The translations under genes were made by a program, and so were the position numbers. From Nonomuraea turkmeniaca (GTDB taxonomy: Bacteria; Actinomycetota; Actinomycetes; Streptosporangiales; Streptosporangiaceae): a stretch of DNA of 64,000 nt. Under the pieces are notes generated by a model. It saw only the letters and a list, made by a program, of their open reading frames with translations. It was not told the DNA's origin and searched no databases. Location of the stretch: contig NZ_VCKY01000002.1 of the NCBI RefSeq assembly GCF_005889735.1, positions 54,505-118,504 of the forward strand, written 5' to 3'. Below, one piece after another: positions 26,026-36,506 of the stretch. Each line of letters begins with the position of its first letter. Within the stretch, counting starts at the first letter, position 1.

Positions 26026-28440
26026 CTATGCAGACGGGTTCGCGGAGTGCTCGGCGGCCCATACCGCGATCTGCGCGCGGGAGGTGTAGCCGAGCTTCTC
26101 CATGATGTTGGCTATATGCCGCGCGACCGTGGCCGGGCTGATCACCAGCTCCTCCGCGATGGCCCGGTTGGACAGGCCGCGGGTGAGCAGGCCGGCGATC
26201 TCTTGCTCGCGGGCGGTCAGCAACGAGTGCCTGACAGGCTCGGCGGCCACCGGCGTCCCGGCCGCCGAGCGCTCGCCCTCCAGCACGTGGCGGGCGGCGT
26301 CGTCGGGGCTCATCGCCCGGCCTCGCGACCACAGCGACATGGTCCGGCTCTCGCCCAGCTTGGCGCGGGCCCGGCCGAGCAGCTCCTCGATCCTGATCGT
26401 GGCCGAATGTTGCCCGATCGACTCGCGTAGCGCGGCCGCCGCCGCGGCGGCCAGCACCGCGCCCTCCAGGTCGCCTTCGTGCTCCGCCAGGACCGACAGC
26501 CCTGCCAGGCAGCGGGCCACCCCCTGGCGCTGCCCGGCCTCCCTGCTCAGCGCGAGGCTCGCGGCCAGCCGCTCCCTGGCGGCGCCGAACTCGTGCAGCA
26601 TCGCCGCCACCCGGCCGCTCCTGGCCAGGCAGCGCGCCAGGTCGGCGTCGCCGCCCAGCTCCCGCAGCCAGGGGACGGCCATCGCGTACTGGGCCTCGGC
26701 CGCCACCAGGTCGCCGCGGGCCTCGGCCACCGCGCCGAGCTGGGCCGCGGCCCTGGCCATGATCCAGCGGTGGCCGTGCTCGCGGGCCCGCGCCAGCGCC
26801 TCCTCGCCGTGCCGCTGCGCCTCGCGCAACCGGCCGCGGGTCAGGGCCACCGCCGACAGCCCGGCCAGCCCCGCCGCCTGGTTCCACGCGTCGCCGGTGC
26901 GTGTCGCGACGGCCAGGCTCTCCTCCGCGTAGCGCAGCGCCTCGTCTGCCCGCCCCATGCGGAGCAGCACCGCCACGATGATGTTGAGCATGACGCAGCG
27001 CGAGAACACAGTGGCCGGCGACATCCCGGCCAGGCTCTCCTCGGCCACCTCCAGCGAGCGGCTCAGCTCGTCGCGCGCCTCCAGGCCATAGGCGAGGTAC
27101 GCCTTGACGTGCGCGATCTGCTCGGCGGGCACGCGGGACAGATCGAGCGAGAGCAGCCGCTCGATCCACGTGACGATCTCCGTCAGGCCGCCGATCGGCA
27201 GCAACCCGGTGCTGGTCGCGCAGAGGCGCAGGCCCAGTGGCACGTTCCCGGACTCGGCGGCCCAGTCGAGCGCCACGCGCTGGTCGTCGAGCAGGCTCCT
27301 GCTCGACGTCAGGGCACGAAGGCGTTCGTGCCACGGTACGCCGGGCTCCACCATCTCGGTCGCGAAGTGGCGCGCCTGCAGCTCACAGAGCACACGGAGG
27401 TGCCGCTCGCGCAGGACTTCGAGCTCCCCGGCCAGCTGAAGGCGCTCCACCGCGTACCGCTTGATGGTCTCCAGCAGCCAATAGTGCGTGCGGCTCTCGT
27501 CGCACAACACGAGCGACTTGTCGACCAGACCGCCGAGCAGGTCCACGACCTCCTCGGGCGCAAGGGGCCGCTCCGCGCAGATCTGCTCGGCCAGGTCCAG
27601 GTCGAACGAGCCGGCGAACACCGACAGCCGGCGCAGCATGACCTGCTCCTTGGCCGACAGCAGGTCATAGCTCCAATCGACGGCCGCCAGCAACGTGCGC
27701 TGCCGGGCGGGGGCGGTGCGGCCGCCCGTGGTGAGCAACGAGAAGCGGTCGTCGATGCGGTCGGCGATCTGTCCGGGGCTGAGCAGGCTCGTACGGGCCG
27801 CCGCCAGCTCCAGCGCCAGCGGCAGCCCGTCGAGCGCCCGGCACAGGCGTACGACGTCGGGCAGACTGTCCGGACCGAGCCTGGTGCCCGCGGCCGCCGC
27901 CCGGTCCAGGAACAGCTGCACGGACTCGGCGTCGGCGCTGTCCGCGTCGGGCAGGTCGAGCGGCGGCACCCGCCAGATCAGCTCACTGGCGATGCGCAGC
28001 GGCTCCCTGCTGGTGGCCAGGACGCTCACGCGCGGGCAGGAGGCCACCAGCGCGGCCGCCACCTCGGCACACGTGTCGACCAGGTGCTCGCAGTTGTCGA
28101 GCACCAGCAGGCAGCGCAGGTCGCGCAGCCTGGCCGTCACGGTGTCGAGCAGCGGCCGGTTGGCCTCCCCGCGAATCCGCAGGACGCGGGCGATCTCCGG
28201 CACGACCAGCTCGGCCCGGCCGACCCTGGCCAGCTCGACCAGCCAGACGCCTTCGGAGAAACGGGGCAGCAGACCCGCGGCGACCCGCAGGGCCAGCCGG
28301 GTCTTGCCGATGCCGCCGACGCCGCACAGGGTCACGACCCGCGTTTCGCCTAACAACCCGCGGAGATCGTCGAGATCGCGTTCACGGCCGACGAACCGGT
28401 TGGGCTCTGCGGGAAGGTTGTGCCTGGGGGGCTCTGGCAT
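26026..28440 (-). CDS. STAND ATPase / LuxR-family transcriptional regulator (copy 2)
   Basis: An 804-residue protein closely similar in layout to the regulator at 23060-25513. It begins PPRHNLPAEPNRFVGRERD, has the P-loop GVGGIGKTR at about residues 40-48 and the LLVLDNCEHLVD Walker B region. A long TPR-like helical region follows, then a C-terminal LuxR helix-turn-helix starting LTAREQEIAGLLTRGLSNRA. ATG 28440 is preferred to the upstream 28527, because it aligns with the start of the paralogue; AGGGTGA precedes it. The two copies share start, P-loop context and helix-turn-helix almost word for word. It lies 102 bases after the AMP-binding fragment at 28543-29286. Confidence 0.88.
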   Translation of the reverse strand: MPEPPRHNLPAEPNRFVGRERDLDDLRGLLGETRVVTLCGVGGIGKTRLALRVAAGLLPRFSEGVWLVELARVGRAELVVPEIARVLRIRGEANRPLLDTVTARLRDLRCLLVLDNCEHLVDTCAEVAAALVASCPRVSVLATSREPLRIASELIWRVPPLDLPDADSADAESVQLFLDRAAAAGTRLGPDSLPDVVRLCRALDGLPLALELAAARTSLLSPGQIADRIDDRFSLLTTGGRTAPARQRTLLAAVDWSYDLLSAKEQVMLRRLSVFAGSFDLDLAEQICAERPLAPEEVVDLLGGLVDKSLVLCDESRTHYWLLETIKRYAVERLQLAGELEVLRERHLRVLCELQARHFATEMVEPGVPWHERLRALTSSRSLLDDQRVALDWAAESGNVPLGLRLCATSTGLLPIGGLTEIVTWIERLLSLDLSRVPAEQIAHVKAYLAYGLEARDELSRSLEVAEESLAGMSPATVFSRCVMLNIIVAVLLRMGRADEALRYAEESLAVATRTGDAWNQAAGLAGLSAVALTRGRLREAQRHGEEALARAREHGHRWIMARAAAQLGAVAEARGDLVAAEAQYAMAVPWLRELGGDADLARCLARSGRVAAMLHEFGAARERLAASLALSREAGQRQGVARCLAGLSVLAEHEGDLEGAVLAAAAAAALRESIGQHSATIRIEELLGRARAKLGESRTMSLWSRGRAMSPDDAARHVLEGERSAAGTPVAAEPVRHSLLTAREQEIAGLLTRGLSNRAIAEELVISPATVARHIANIMEKLGYTSRAQIAVWAAEHSANPSA

Positions 28441-28542
28441 GCGGTCACCCTGCGTCGCTGAAGGATCACCCTTTCGGACAGTGTCGCACAGCCCGGGAAG
28501 CCTCACGACGCTCACCAGCGAGCCCACGCCCCTGAGCGCGCC

Positions 28543-29286
28543 TCACAGGCCGAGCGAGCTCACGACCGCCCTCTGGTCCACGACGCGCCGGACGGGGTCG
28601 CCGAGCAGCCGCCTGGCCAGGTCGTACGGTGCGACGATCATGGTCGCCCCGCGCTCCTCGGCCAGCACGCGGCAACCGATCACGCTGGGGTCGTGGGCGA
28701 GCACCACGTGGGCGCCGGCCATCATCGCCAGATCCATCACCCGCAGACCCGTGAACGGCTCGCTGACGGCGCTGATCACGACGTCGTCCTCGCCGATCAC
28801 CAGGCGAGCGGCCAGCTTGCGCAGGTCACCGGCCAGCTCGATGTGGTCGAACACCCGCACGCCGTCGAGCGTGACCGCCGGCCCCGCCACCGGACCGAAC
28901 TCCACGGCCCCGCTGACCAGCAACTCGCCGAACGGCCGGACGCCTGGCGCCGGCCGGAAGGAGAAGACCCGGTCCACCTGCACGGCGCCCGGGTCGTAGT
29001 CACGCAAGGTGATCATCATGCGGGCCTTGCCGGTGGACCCGAGCGTCGAGACCCCGCCGGCCCAGGCGACGGAGTGGACCGCGACAGGCAGCGACACACC
29101 GAGCGGGACGTCGACGATGACGTGGTCGCCCTGCTCGAGGCCGTTGCGGCGCAGGCCCGCCGCGGCCCGCGTGACGCGGCGCACGAACGCGGAGTACGAC
29201 AACACCTCGCCGGTCCTGACGTCGCTCACCGCCGGCTGGTCTCCCTTCGTCGGCGCCGACGACATCACCAGCTCTGTCCACGTCAT
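28543..29286 (-). CDS. Truncated AMP-binding (ANL superfamily) domain protein, copy 3
   Basis: A 247-residue protein resembling the N-terminal half of adenylating enzymes. SYSAFVRRVTRAAAGLRRNG and QGDHVIVDVPLGVSLPVAVH are the family's first conserved region, and VSTLGSTGKARMMI and DPSVIGCRVLAEERGATMI fit later strands. The stretch where the P-loop should be (after VTLDGVRVFDHIELA) has no SSGTTG-type motif, so adenylation is unlikely. It is the first gene of the minus-strand array: AMP-like, LuxR, AMP-like, LuxR, hydrolase. A palindrome GCACAATTGTGC lies in the divergent gap before a TetR gene. Confidence 0.65.
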   Translation of the reverse strand: MTWTELVMSSAPTKGDQPAVSDVRTGEVLSYSAFVRRVTRAAAGLRRNGLEQGDHVIVDVPLGVSLPVAVHSVAWAGGVSTLGSTGKARMMITLRDYDPGAVQVDRVFSFRPAPGVRPFGELLVSGAVEFGPVAGPAVTLDGVRVFDHIELAGDLRKLAARLVIGEDDVVISAVSEPFTGLRVMDLAMMAGAHVVLAHDPSVIGCRVLAEERGATMIVAPYDLARRLLGDPVRRVVDQRAVVSSLGL

Positions 29287-29323
29287 GCCGACAATCTAGG
29301 GAGCAGGCCCCTGATTGCCATGC

Positions 29324-29335
29324 GCACAATTGTGC
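29324..29335. promoter_or_regulatory. Perfect 12-base palindrome in the AMP-like/TetR divergent gap
   Basis: GCACAATTGTGC lies between the start of the AMP-like gene at 29286 and the TetR start at 29412. It is a plausible operator for either gene. It is AT-rich compared with its surroundings, as promoter regions are here. Confidence 0.4.
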
Positions 29336-29411
29336 AACCCGCTATGTAGGTGCGACCGCCTCCACCGCGGACGCCGGCCCCATGCCTTTACCCGCCGCCT
29401 ACGCTTGGTCC

Positions 29412-29969
29412 ATGCCGGACGGTTCCCTCGGGCGTATCCTCGACGCCGCCTACGCGGGGATGCTGGAGCAGGGCCTGCGCCGGTTGACCATGGACGACGT
29501 GGCCAGGCGCGCCGGGCTGGCCCGGATCACCGTCTACCGGCGCTTCGCCCGCAAGAGTGACCTGATCCAGGCGGTCGTCATGCGCGAGCTGCGCCGCTTC
29601 CTCAGCGCCTTCGAGCAGGCCATGGCGGCGCTGCCGACGGCTGAGGAACAGGTGGTGGAGGGGTTCGCGGTCACGTTGCGGCTGGTGCGCGCGCATCCGC
29701 TGCTCGGCCGGTTGCTCGCGGACGCGCCGGAGACGATGTTGCCGCAGCTGACGCTGGAGGCGGGGCCGTACCTGGCGGTGGCCAGGCAATACCTGGCGGA
29801 GAGGCTGGAGGTGCCGGACTCGGCGGTGGTGGCGGAGACGTACATCCGCATCGCGCTGTCGTTCGTGCTGACGCCGGACAGCGTGATCCCGCTCGGCAAC
29901 GACGCGGACGCCCGCGCTTACGCCCGCCGTCATCTCGTGCCGCTCTTGCCATCAGAGGGGATCAACTAG
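29412..29969 (+). CDS. TetR-family transcriptional regulator
   Basis: A 185-residue TetR regulator. The helix-turn-helix reads TMDDVARRAGLARITVYRRFARKSDLIQAV. The ligand domain is helical with a hydrophobic C-terminal helix and no recognised subtype. The start at ATG 29412 is preferred to 29382, because the N-terminus DGSLGRILDAAYAGM then begins just before the first helix. It lies 57 bases upstream of typA on the same strand and divergent from the AMP-binding/LuxR array. Control of that array is possible; typA is usually not TetR-controlled. Confidence 0.85.
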   Translation: MPDGSLGRILDAAYAGMLEQGLRRLTMDDVARRAGLARITVYRRFARKSDLIQAVVMRELRRFLSAFEQAMAALPTAEEQVVEGFAVTLRLVRAHPLLGRLLADAPETMLPQLTLEAGPYLAVARQYLAERLEVPDSAVVAETYIRIALSFVLTPDSVIPLGNDADARAYARRHLVPLLPSEGIN

Positions 29970-30026
29970 ACTTATGTGGTCGCGACTTCGCGCGGCCGAC
30001 CCCACGACACAGAGCGAGACGTCATC

Positions 30027-31877
<1,851 letters not shown>

Positions 31878-32018
31878 ACGTCTTCTTCGCTGAGCAAAGC
31901 ACCGCTCTCGGGTAAGTGCGGCCAGTAGAAGTCCGGCCCCATCGGCGAGCGCTCCCATGTCGTCTCGTCGTCGTTCGGGGGCGATCGTTGGGTGCGCCAT
32001 GGCGGCCAGACCGGTAGC

Positions 32019-32097
32019 GGGGCCCGCGGTTCTCACGAGCGCCGCGGACCCCGATCCGTGGGTGGCCGCAACACCCCGCCGGCGCCGGGCGCCGGGG
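32019..32097. terminator. Hairpins between convergent typA and DUF2461 genes
   Basis: GGGGCCCGCGG (32019-32029) pairs with CCGCGGACCCC (32042-32052), and CCCCG (32074-32078) with CGGGG (32093-32097). Both lie in the 227-base gap between the convergent genes, with no T-tract. The rest of the gap holds no gene that I can support. Confidence 0.4.
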
Positions 32098-32104
32098 TAG
32101 GTGG

Positions 32105-32755
32105 TCAGCGGCGAGGGAGCTCGCTGCCGCGGACGTGGGTGCAGAGCCATTCGACCAGCGGGCCGAAGGCGCGCCACGTGCGCTCCACCCGGGAGCGGGC
32201 CTCCGCCGTGTGCACCCAAGGCTCGGGCTCGAAGCGCATCCCCGCGTACAACGACTTGTGACGCAGCAGGTCGATGCGCGGGTGCTCCTCGCTGAAACCC
32301 CGAGGTTTGGTCTTCAGGCGCTCGCCCAGCAAGGCGTAACCACCCGCCGCCAACGCGTCGGTGATCGCCGACAGCGGCTTGCCCGACAGGTCCTCGTCCA
32401 CCGCCGCCCGATACCGAGCCACCTGGTCGGCCGCCTGCGTGTAGAAGCCACCAGCGGTGAACAGCCCGGACGCGCTGATCTCGACATAGAACCCGATCCC
32501 CGGCATCAGATCCACGAACGCACCCTGATGGGTCTTATAAGGAGACTTGTCCTTGGCGAAGCGCACGTCCCGATAGGGCCGGAAGAGCTGCGCGGGCCCG
32601 AACTCGGCGGCCAGCTCGTCGGTGAGCGCGAGCATGGGCGCCCGCACGGCCTCCTCGTAAAGCTGCTTGTGCCGGGCGAAGTAGGTCTTGCTGTTGTCCG
32701 CCTCGAGACCCTCGTAAAAGATGAACGCCTCGTCGGGGAAGCCGGTGAAACCCAT
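32105..32755 (-). CDS. DUF2461 (TIGR02453) family protein
   Basis: A 216-residue conserved protein of unknown function. It starts GFTGFPDEAFIFYEGLEADN, the family N-terminal signature, and contains FRPYRDVRFAKDKSPYKTH and LKTKPRGFSEEHPRIDLLRHKS, which are the conserved blocks of this family. It is cytoplasmic with no signal peptide. ATG 32755 matches the family start; a GTG at 32794 overlaps the deacetylase stop as GTGA and would suggest translational coupling with it. No function is established. Confidence 0.85.
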   Translation of the reverse strand: MGFTGFPDEAFIFYEGLEADNSKTYFARHKQLYEEAVRAPMLALTDELAAEFGPAQLFRPYRDVRFAKDKSPYKTHQGAFVDLMPGIGFYVEISASGLFTAGGFYTQAADQVARYRAAVDEDLSGKPLSAITDALAAGGYALLGERLKTKPRGFSEEHPRIDLLRHKSLYAGMRFEPEPWVHTAEARSRVERTWRAFGPLVEWLCTHVRGSELPRR

Positions 32756-32790
32756 GCCGTCAGGGTGCCACGTCCCACCGACATCCCGGG

Positions 32791-33585
32791 TCACCGCGAG
32801 ATGTACGTCCGCCCCGGCAGCGGCGTCTTGCCGTACAACTCCGACACCGTGACGAACGTGTAGCCCTTCCTGGCGAGCGTGTCGAGCATCGCCGGCACGG
32901 CGTCCACAGTGCTGCGGTGGATGTCATGCAGCAGGACGATCGACCCGGGTTTGGCCTCGCCCGCCCGCTTGGCCACGGTCGCGGCCGCCCGGTCTCGCCA
33001 GTCGAGCGTGTCGACGTTCCACAGGATCTGCGCCAGCCCCTCGCGGCGGGTCTCCGCGGCCACGGCGTCGTCCGTGGACCCGTACGGCGGCCGCATCACC
33101 CGCATCCTGACCCCGGTCACCCGCTCCACGATGTCCTCGGTGTACCGGAGCTCGCGCCGGACCGCCTCCTGCGACAGTTCGGCCAGCGGCGGATGGCTCC
33201 AGGAGTGGTTGCCGATCTCGTGGCCGTCGTCCACGATGCGGCGCGTGATGAACCCGCCCTTGTCGGCGGCCACCATCTGCCCGATGACGAAGAACGTGGC
33301 CCGGACGTCACGCTGGCTGAGCAGGTCGAGCAGCCGGCCGGTGTACTCGCCGGGTCCGTCGTCGAAGGTCAGGGCCACACACTTGATCCGCGCGCAGTCG
33401 AACTTGCGGCTCTTCGGCCAGCCGGCCTGCATCGACGCGAGCCGTTTGGCCAGCGCGACGGGATCGATGCTCGCCGGTCGCATCGGCGCGATCACCGGTG
33501 CTTCGGCCGATCGGCGGTACGCCACCGAGTACGTGACGCAGGCCACCAAGGCGAGCAGGGCCAGCGGCAGGGCCCATACGCGCAT
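32791..33585 (-). CDS. Polysaccharide deacetylase (NodB homology) secreted protein
   Basis: A 264-residue exported enzyme. A membrane anchor or signal (WALPLALLALVACVTYS, with a possible lipobox LVAC) is followed by the NodB domain. The catalytic base motif is TFDDGP at 73-78; the metal-binding HSWSH has His127 and His131, and RPPYG and LLHDIH are the other conserved motifs. It deacetylates N-acetylated glycans such as chitin or peptidoglycan. Its stop overlaps a possible GTG start of the DUF2461 gene. No other wall gene is adjacent. Confidence 0.9.
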   Translation of the reverse strand: MRVWALPLALLALVACVTYSVAYRRSAEAPVIAPMRPASIDPVALAKRLASMQAGWPKSRKFDCARIKCVALTFDDGPGEYTGRLLDLLSQRDVRATFFVIGQMVAADKGGFITRRIVDDGHEIGNHSWSHPPLAELSQEAVRRELRYTEDIVERVTGVRMRVMRPPYGSTDDAVAAETRREGLAQILWNVDTLDWRDRAAATVAKRAGEAKPGSIVLLHDIHRSTVDAVPAMLDTLARKGYTFVTVSELYGKTPLPGRTYISR

Positions 33586-33621
33586 GCTTCCCCCCGGAAC
33601 ACCGCATGCGGGGGGCCGACG

Positions 33622-33927
33622 CTATGGATAATCCTGGACCGGTTTCCCCCGCATTTCCCTGGCCAGGTCGTCCCACCAGAGTGGGATATCGGCCTGCAGT
33701 TCCTTGTAGCGGCGCGCCACGCGTATGGCACATCCAACCGGATCCGTACCCAGATGCCGACGTTTCGCCGTTCCTTCCTGCCAGCGGTAAAAACCATCCC
33801 TATACCGCACGACAAGGCCTATCCACACCGAGATGGTGGCGTCGTCGCCCACCTCGTACGCGCTGGTGACGCCCAGACCATGAAGTTCCGTATGGAGCTT
33901 CTCCGTCGCCGCTCGGGCCTCACTCAC
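33622..33927 (-). CDS. Hypothetical actinobacterial protein
   Basis: A 101-residue protein of mixed composition with no recognised domain. It contains SVWIGLVVRYRDGFYRWQEG and is soluble, with Trp and Arg patches. It lies 36 bases upstream of the deacetylase on the same strand, so a transcriptional link is possible. I cannot assign a function. The frame is intact and the codon use matches its neighbours, which supports it being real. Confidence 0.55.
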   Translation of the reverse strand: MSEARAATEKLHTELHGLGVTSAYEVGDDATISVWIGLVVRYRDGFYRWQEGTAKRRHLGTDPVGCAIRVARRYKELQADIPLWWDDLAREMRGKPVQDYP

Positions 33928-34030
33928 CCGTCACCCCCTGCCGACGTCCCGCAGTACACCAGGGATGTACCCAGCAACGGGCATGAGCCGTCCAAGATAT
34001 GCCGTACGTGTAGGCCTCCCGAACGTGCCG

Positions 34031-34606
34031 TCACTGGTCATGTGTGTCGCGTGGCTCGGCGACCACCATGATGAGCCTGAGCTCCTCTTCGCCCCGGTTC
34101 GCGTACCGATGGGGCCGGTCGGCGGTGAAGAGCACCGCGTCGTCCGTGCCGATCACGTGAGTCTTGCCGTAGACGCTGAGCGTCAGCTCACCCTCCAGGA
34201 CGGTGAGCATCTCGCGGGTGCCGGGCGGGTGCGCGTCGCCGTCGTGGTGCTCGCCCGGCGCCAGTCGCCAGTCCCACAGCTCGAGGATCATCGGCGTGTC
34301 CGCGCCGACGAGCAGCCGCGCCTGCACGTCGCCCTGGTGGAACGTGACCACGTCGGCCTTGTCCACGATGCGCACCATGGGCACGTCGGCCACCTCGACC
34401 AGCCGGGCCACGGTGACGCCCAGCGCGGAGGCGATCCGGGTGAGGGTGGAGACGCTCGGGTTCGTACGCCCCTGCTCCACCTGGACCAGCATGCCCCGGC
34501 TCACGCCTGATCTGGCGGCCAGCTGGTCCAGCGTCAGCCCTCGGTGCGAGCGCTGGAAACGAACGTTGTTGGCGATGGCCTGGTTGATCAGCGCGGGGTC
34601 CTCCAC
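34031..34606 (-). CDS. XRE-family regulator with C-terminal cupin domain
   Basis: A 191-residue regulator. The N-terminal helix-turn-helix reads LTLDQLAARSGVSRGMLVQVEQGRTNPSV; the C-terminal cupin domain has EHHDGDAHPPGTREMLTVLEG and RPHRYANRG. The combination is the usual small-molecule-sensing XRE-cupin repressor. The start is GTG 34606 with no Shine-Dalgarno sequence ahead, so translation may be leaderless. It diverges from an EamA transporter, and large inverted and direct repeats lie in the gap, so the transporter and itself are the likely targets. Confidence 0.88.
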   Translation of the reverse strand: MEDPALINQAIANNVRFQRSHRGLTLDQLAARSGVSRGMLVQVEQGRTNPSVSTLTRIASALGVTVARLVEVADVPMVRIVDKADVVTFHQGDVQARLLVGADTPMILELWDWRLAPGEHHDGDAHPPGTREMLTVLEGELTLSVYGKTHVIGTDDAVLFTADRPHRYANRGEEELRLIMVVAEPRDTHDQ

Positions 34607-34629
34607 CAGTTCAGTCTAGTGATACCGAT

Positions 34630-34676
34630 TTGCACTCTGTTGCACCTAATGTGTTGTACTACGTGTGCAACACATT
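34630..34676. promoter_or_regulatory. Operator region: 29-base palindrome plus TTGCAC direct repeats
   Basis: AATGTGTTG at 34648-34656 and CAACACATT at 34668-34676 form perfect 9-base arms. Just upstream TTGCAC occurs at 34630-34635 and 34640-34645, ten bases apart, one helical turn. The site lies in the XRE-cupin/EamA divergent gap and probably binds the XRE regulator. Confidence 0.65.
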
Positions 34677-34700
34677 GAACTGTCCCCAAGGAGGACAAGG

Positions 34701-35534
34701 GTGACCGCAGTGATCTTGGCGACCGCCTGCGCGGTGGTCTACGGGACGGCCGACTTCTTCGGCGGCCTGGCCACCCGACGGACACAGGTGCTGTCGGTCG
34801 TCGTGCTCTCGCAGCTGGCGGGGCTGGCGCTGATCCTCGGCCTGCTGCCGCTGCTGCCGGGGACCTTCAGCGATCGGGCGATCCTCTGGGGGCTGGCCGC
34901 CGGGCTGTCGGGCGCCGCCGGACTGGCACTGTTCTACCGGGCACTGGCCACCGGCGTCATGTCGGTGGTCGCGCCGACGACTGCGGTGACCTCGGCGGCC
35001 TTGCCGGTGGTGTTCGGGCTGGCGACGGGCGAGCGGCCCGGGTTCTGGGCGCTGGCCGGCGTGGTGCTGGCCCTGGGCTCGGTGCTCCTGGTCAGCCAGG
35101 ACGGGTCCCCGGGCGGGCGCGCCTCGCTCGGGGCGCTGATGACCTCGCTGGCCGCCGGCGCCGGGTTCGGCGGGTTCTTCATCCTGCTCGCCATGGCGCC
35201 CGTCGACGGGGGTCTGTGGCCTCTGGTCGGGGCGCGGCTGTCCTCGGTGACCGCGGTGGCGCTGGTGGCGCTGGCCGCCCGGCGTTCGCTCCGGCCGCGG
35301 GCTGGTGCGCTGCGCATCATCGTGGCCGCGGGCGTGCTCGACATGGCGGCGAACGTGCTCTTCCTGCTCGCGCAGCGCGAGGGCCTGCTCAGCCTGGTCG
35401 CCGTGCTGGTGTCTCTCTACCCCGCCAGCACGCTGCTGCTGGCCAGGCAGGTGCTCGGGGAGCGGCTGAACACGATTCAGGTGACCGGTGTGGCATGCGC
35501 GCTCGGCGCGGTGGCCTTGATAGCCGTTGCGTAG
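34701..35534 (+). CDS. EamA-family (DMT) transporter
   Basis: A 277-residue membrane protein with about ten hydrophobic segments in two similar halves, as in drug/metabolite transporters of the EamA group. It begins ILATACAVVYGTADFFGGLA and ends near TGVACALGAVALIAVA. GTG 34701 has AAGGAGG six bases upstream. Such proteins move small metabolites, often amino acids, across the membrane. It is probably controlled by the divergent XRE-cupin regulator. The substrate is unknown. Confidence 0.88.
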   Translation: MTAVILATACAVVYGTADFFGGLATRRTQVLSVVVLSQLAGLALILGLLPLLPGTFSDRAILWGLAAGLSGAAGLALFYRALATGVMSVVAPTTAVTSAALPVVFGLATGERPGFWALAGVVLALGSVLLVSQDGSPGGRASLGALMTSLAAGAGFGGFFILLAMAPVDGGLWPLVGARLSSVTAVALVALAARRSLRPRAGALRIIVAAGVLDMAANVLFLLAQREGLLSLVAVLVSLYPASTLLLARQVLGERLNTIQVTGVACALGAVALIAVA

Positions 35535-35561
35535 CCCACCGGCGCTTGTTACGTTTCGCCC

Positions 35562-36506
35562 GTGCGCCCTGAGCGGGCACGTTTCGATGGCGAGGGTCTG
35601 CGGCACGTTGGCGTGCCTTACGACTCCGATGAGTCCTTTCTGGATCTCACCGTGCCCCGCGTGCGGGCCGCGCTCAACGAGGGCAGACGGGTCCTCGTGA
35701 TCACCGGCGCGACCAAGCTCGCCCGGCTGGCCGACGCCCTGGGCCGCGACGCGGGACGCGTCGACACACGGGTCTCCACCTCCTGGTACGGCCACCCGTA
35801 CCGCACGCTGGCCGCCTATCACGAGTACACGCGCGGGCGCCGTACTCTCGTGATCGGCGAGCCCAGCTGGGAGGGCAGGAGCGGCCGCGAGATCAGGGAG
35901 CTGATCCGCTACGAGTCCGTGGTCAACGCCGCGCTCAGCGCGGTCTCGGCCGTCATGTTGTGCATGTACGACCTCCGCAGGGTGCCGCCGGCCGTGCTGG
36001 CGTACAACGAGGTGAACCATCCCCTGCTGCTCGGCGCCCAAGGTGAGACGACGAGCACCCGTTTCGTCCCGCCCCACGAGCTGGTGCTCGACGATGACCA
36101 CGCGCCGCTCCCCGAGCCGGGACCCGGCGCGGTGACCATCAGGTTCACCGGACGCGAGCTGCGGCGGCTGCGCCAGAGCGTCGGCGAGTACGCCAGGGCG
36201 GCGGGAATGGACCGCAACCACGTCACGTCGCTGGTCATCAGCGTCTCGGAGATCGCCGCGAACAGCATCGAGCACGGCGCCGGGTACGGCACGATCACGA
36301 TGTGGGCGAGCGACGGTGAGCTGATCTGTGAGATCGCCGATCCCGGCGGCGCCCTCGACGACCCCTTACCCGGCTACATACCACCTGAGCCCGAATCCCC
36401 CAGGGGATACGGGCTCTGGATCAGTCGTCAGCTCTGCGATCTCGTGGAGCTGCGCACGGAAGGCGGCGTGTTACGCGTCCGCCTTCATCTGTCTATGGAG
36501 TCCTAG
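35562..36506 (+). CDS. MEDS-domain / HATPase protein, possible anti-sigma or signalling protein
   Basis: A 314-residue protein with two recognisable parts. The N-terminal 180 residues resemble the MEDS sensory domain found in DcmR-type proteins ([21 protein letters not shown], then [10 protein letters not shown] and [12 protein letters not shown]). The C-terminal 110 residues are a GHKL ATPase of the RsbW kinase group, with the N-box [13 protein letters not shown] and G1 EIADPGG. Such proteins act as anti-sigma factors or serine kinases. It overlaps the convergent sigma-factor gene by four bases, so a role in controlling a sigma factor is inviting but unproven. Confidence 0.75.
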   Translation: MRPERARFDGEGLRHVGVPYDSDESFLDLTVPRVRAALNEGRRVLVITGATKLARLADALGRDAGRVDTRVSTSWYGHPYRTLAAYHEYTRGRRTLVIGEPSWEGRSGREIRELIRYESVVNAALSAVSAVMLCMYDLRRVPPAVLAYNEVNHPLLLGAQGETTSTRFVPPHELVLDDDHAPLPEPGPGAVTIRFTGRELRRLRQSVGEYARAAGMDRNHVTSLVISVSEIAANSIEHGAGYGTITMWASDGELICEIADPGGALDDPLPGYIPPEPESPRGYGLWISRQLCDLVELRTEGGVLRVRLHLSMES

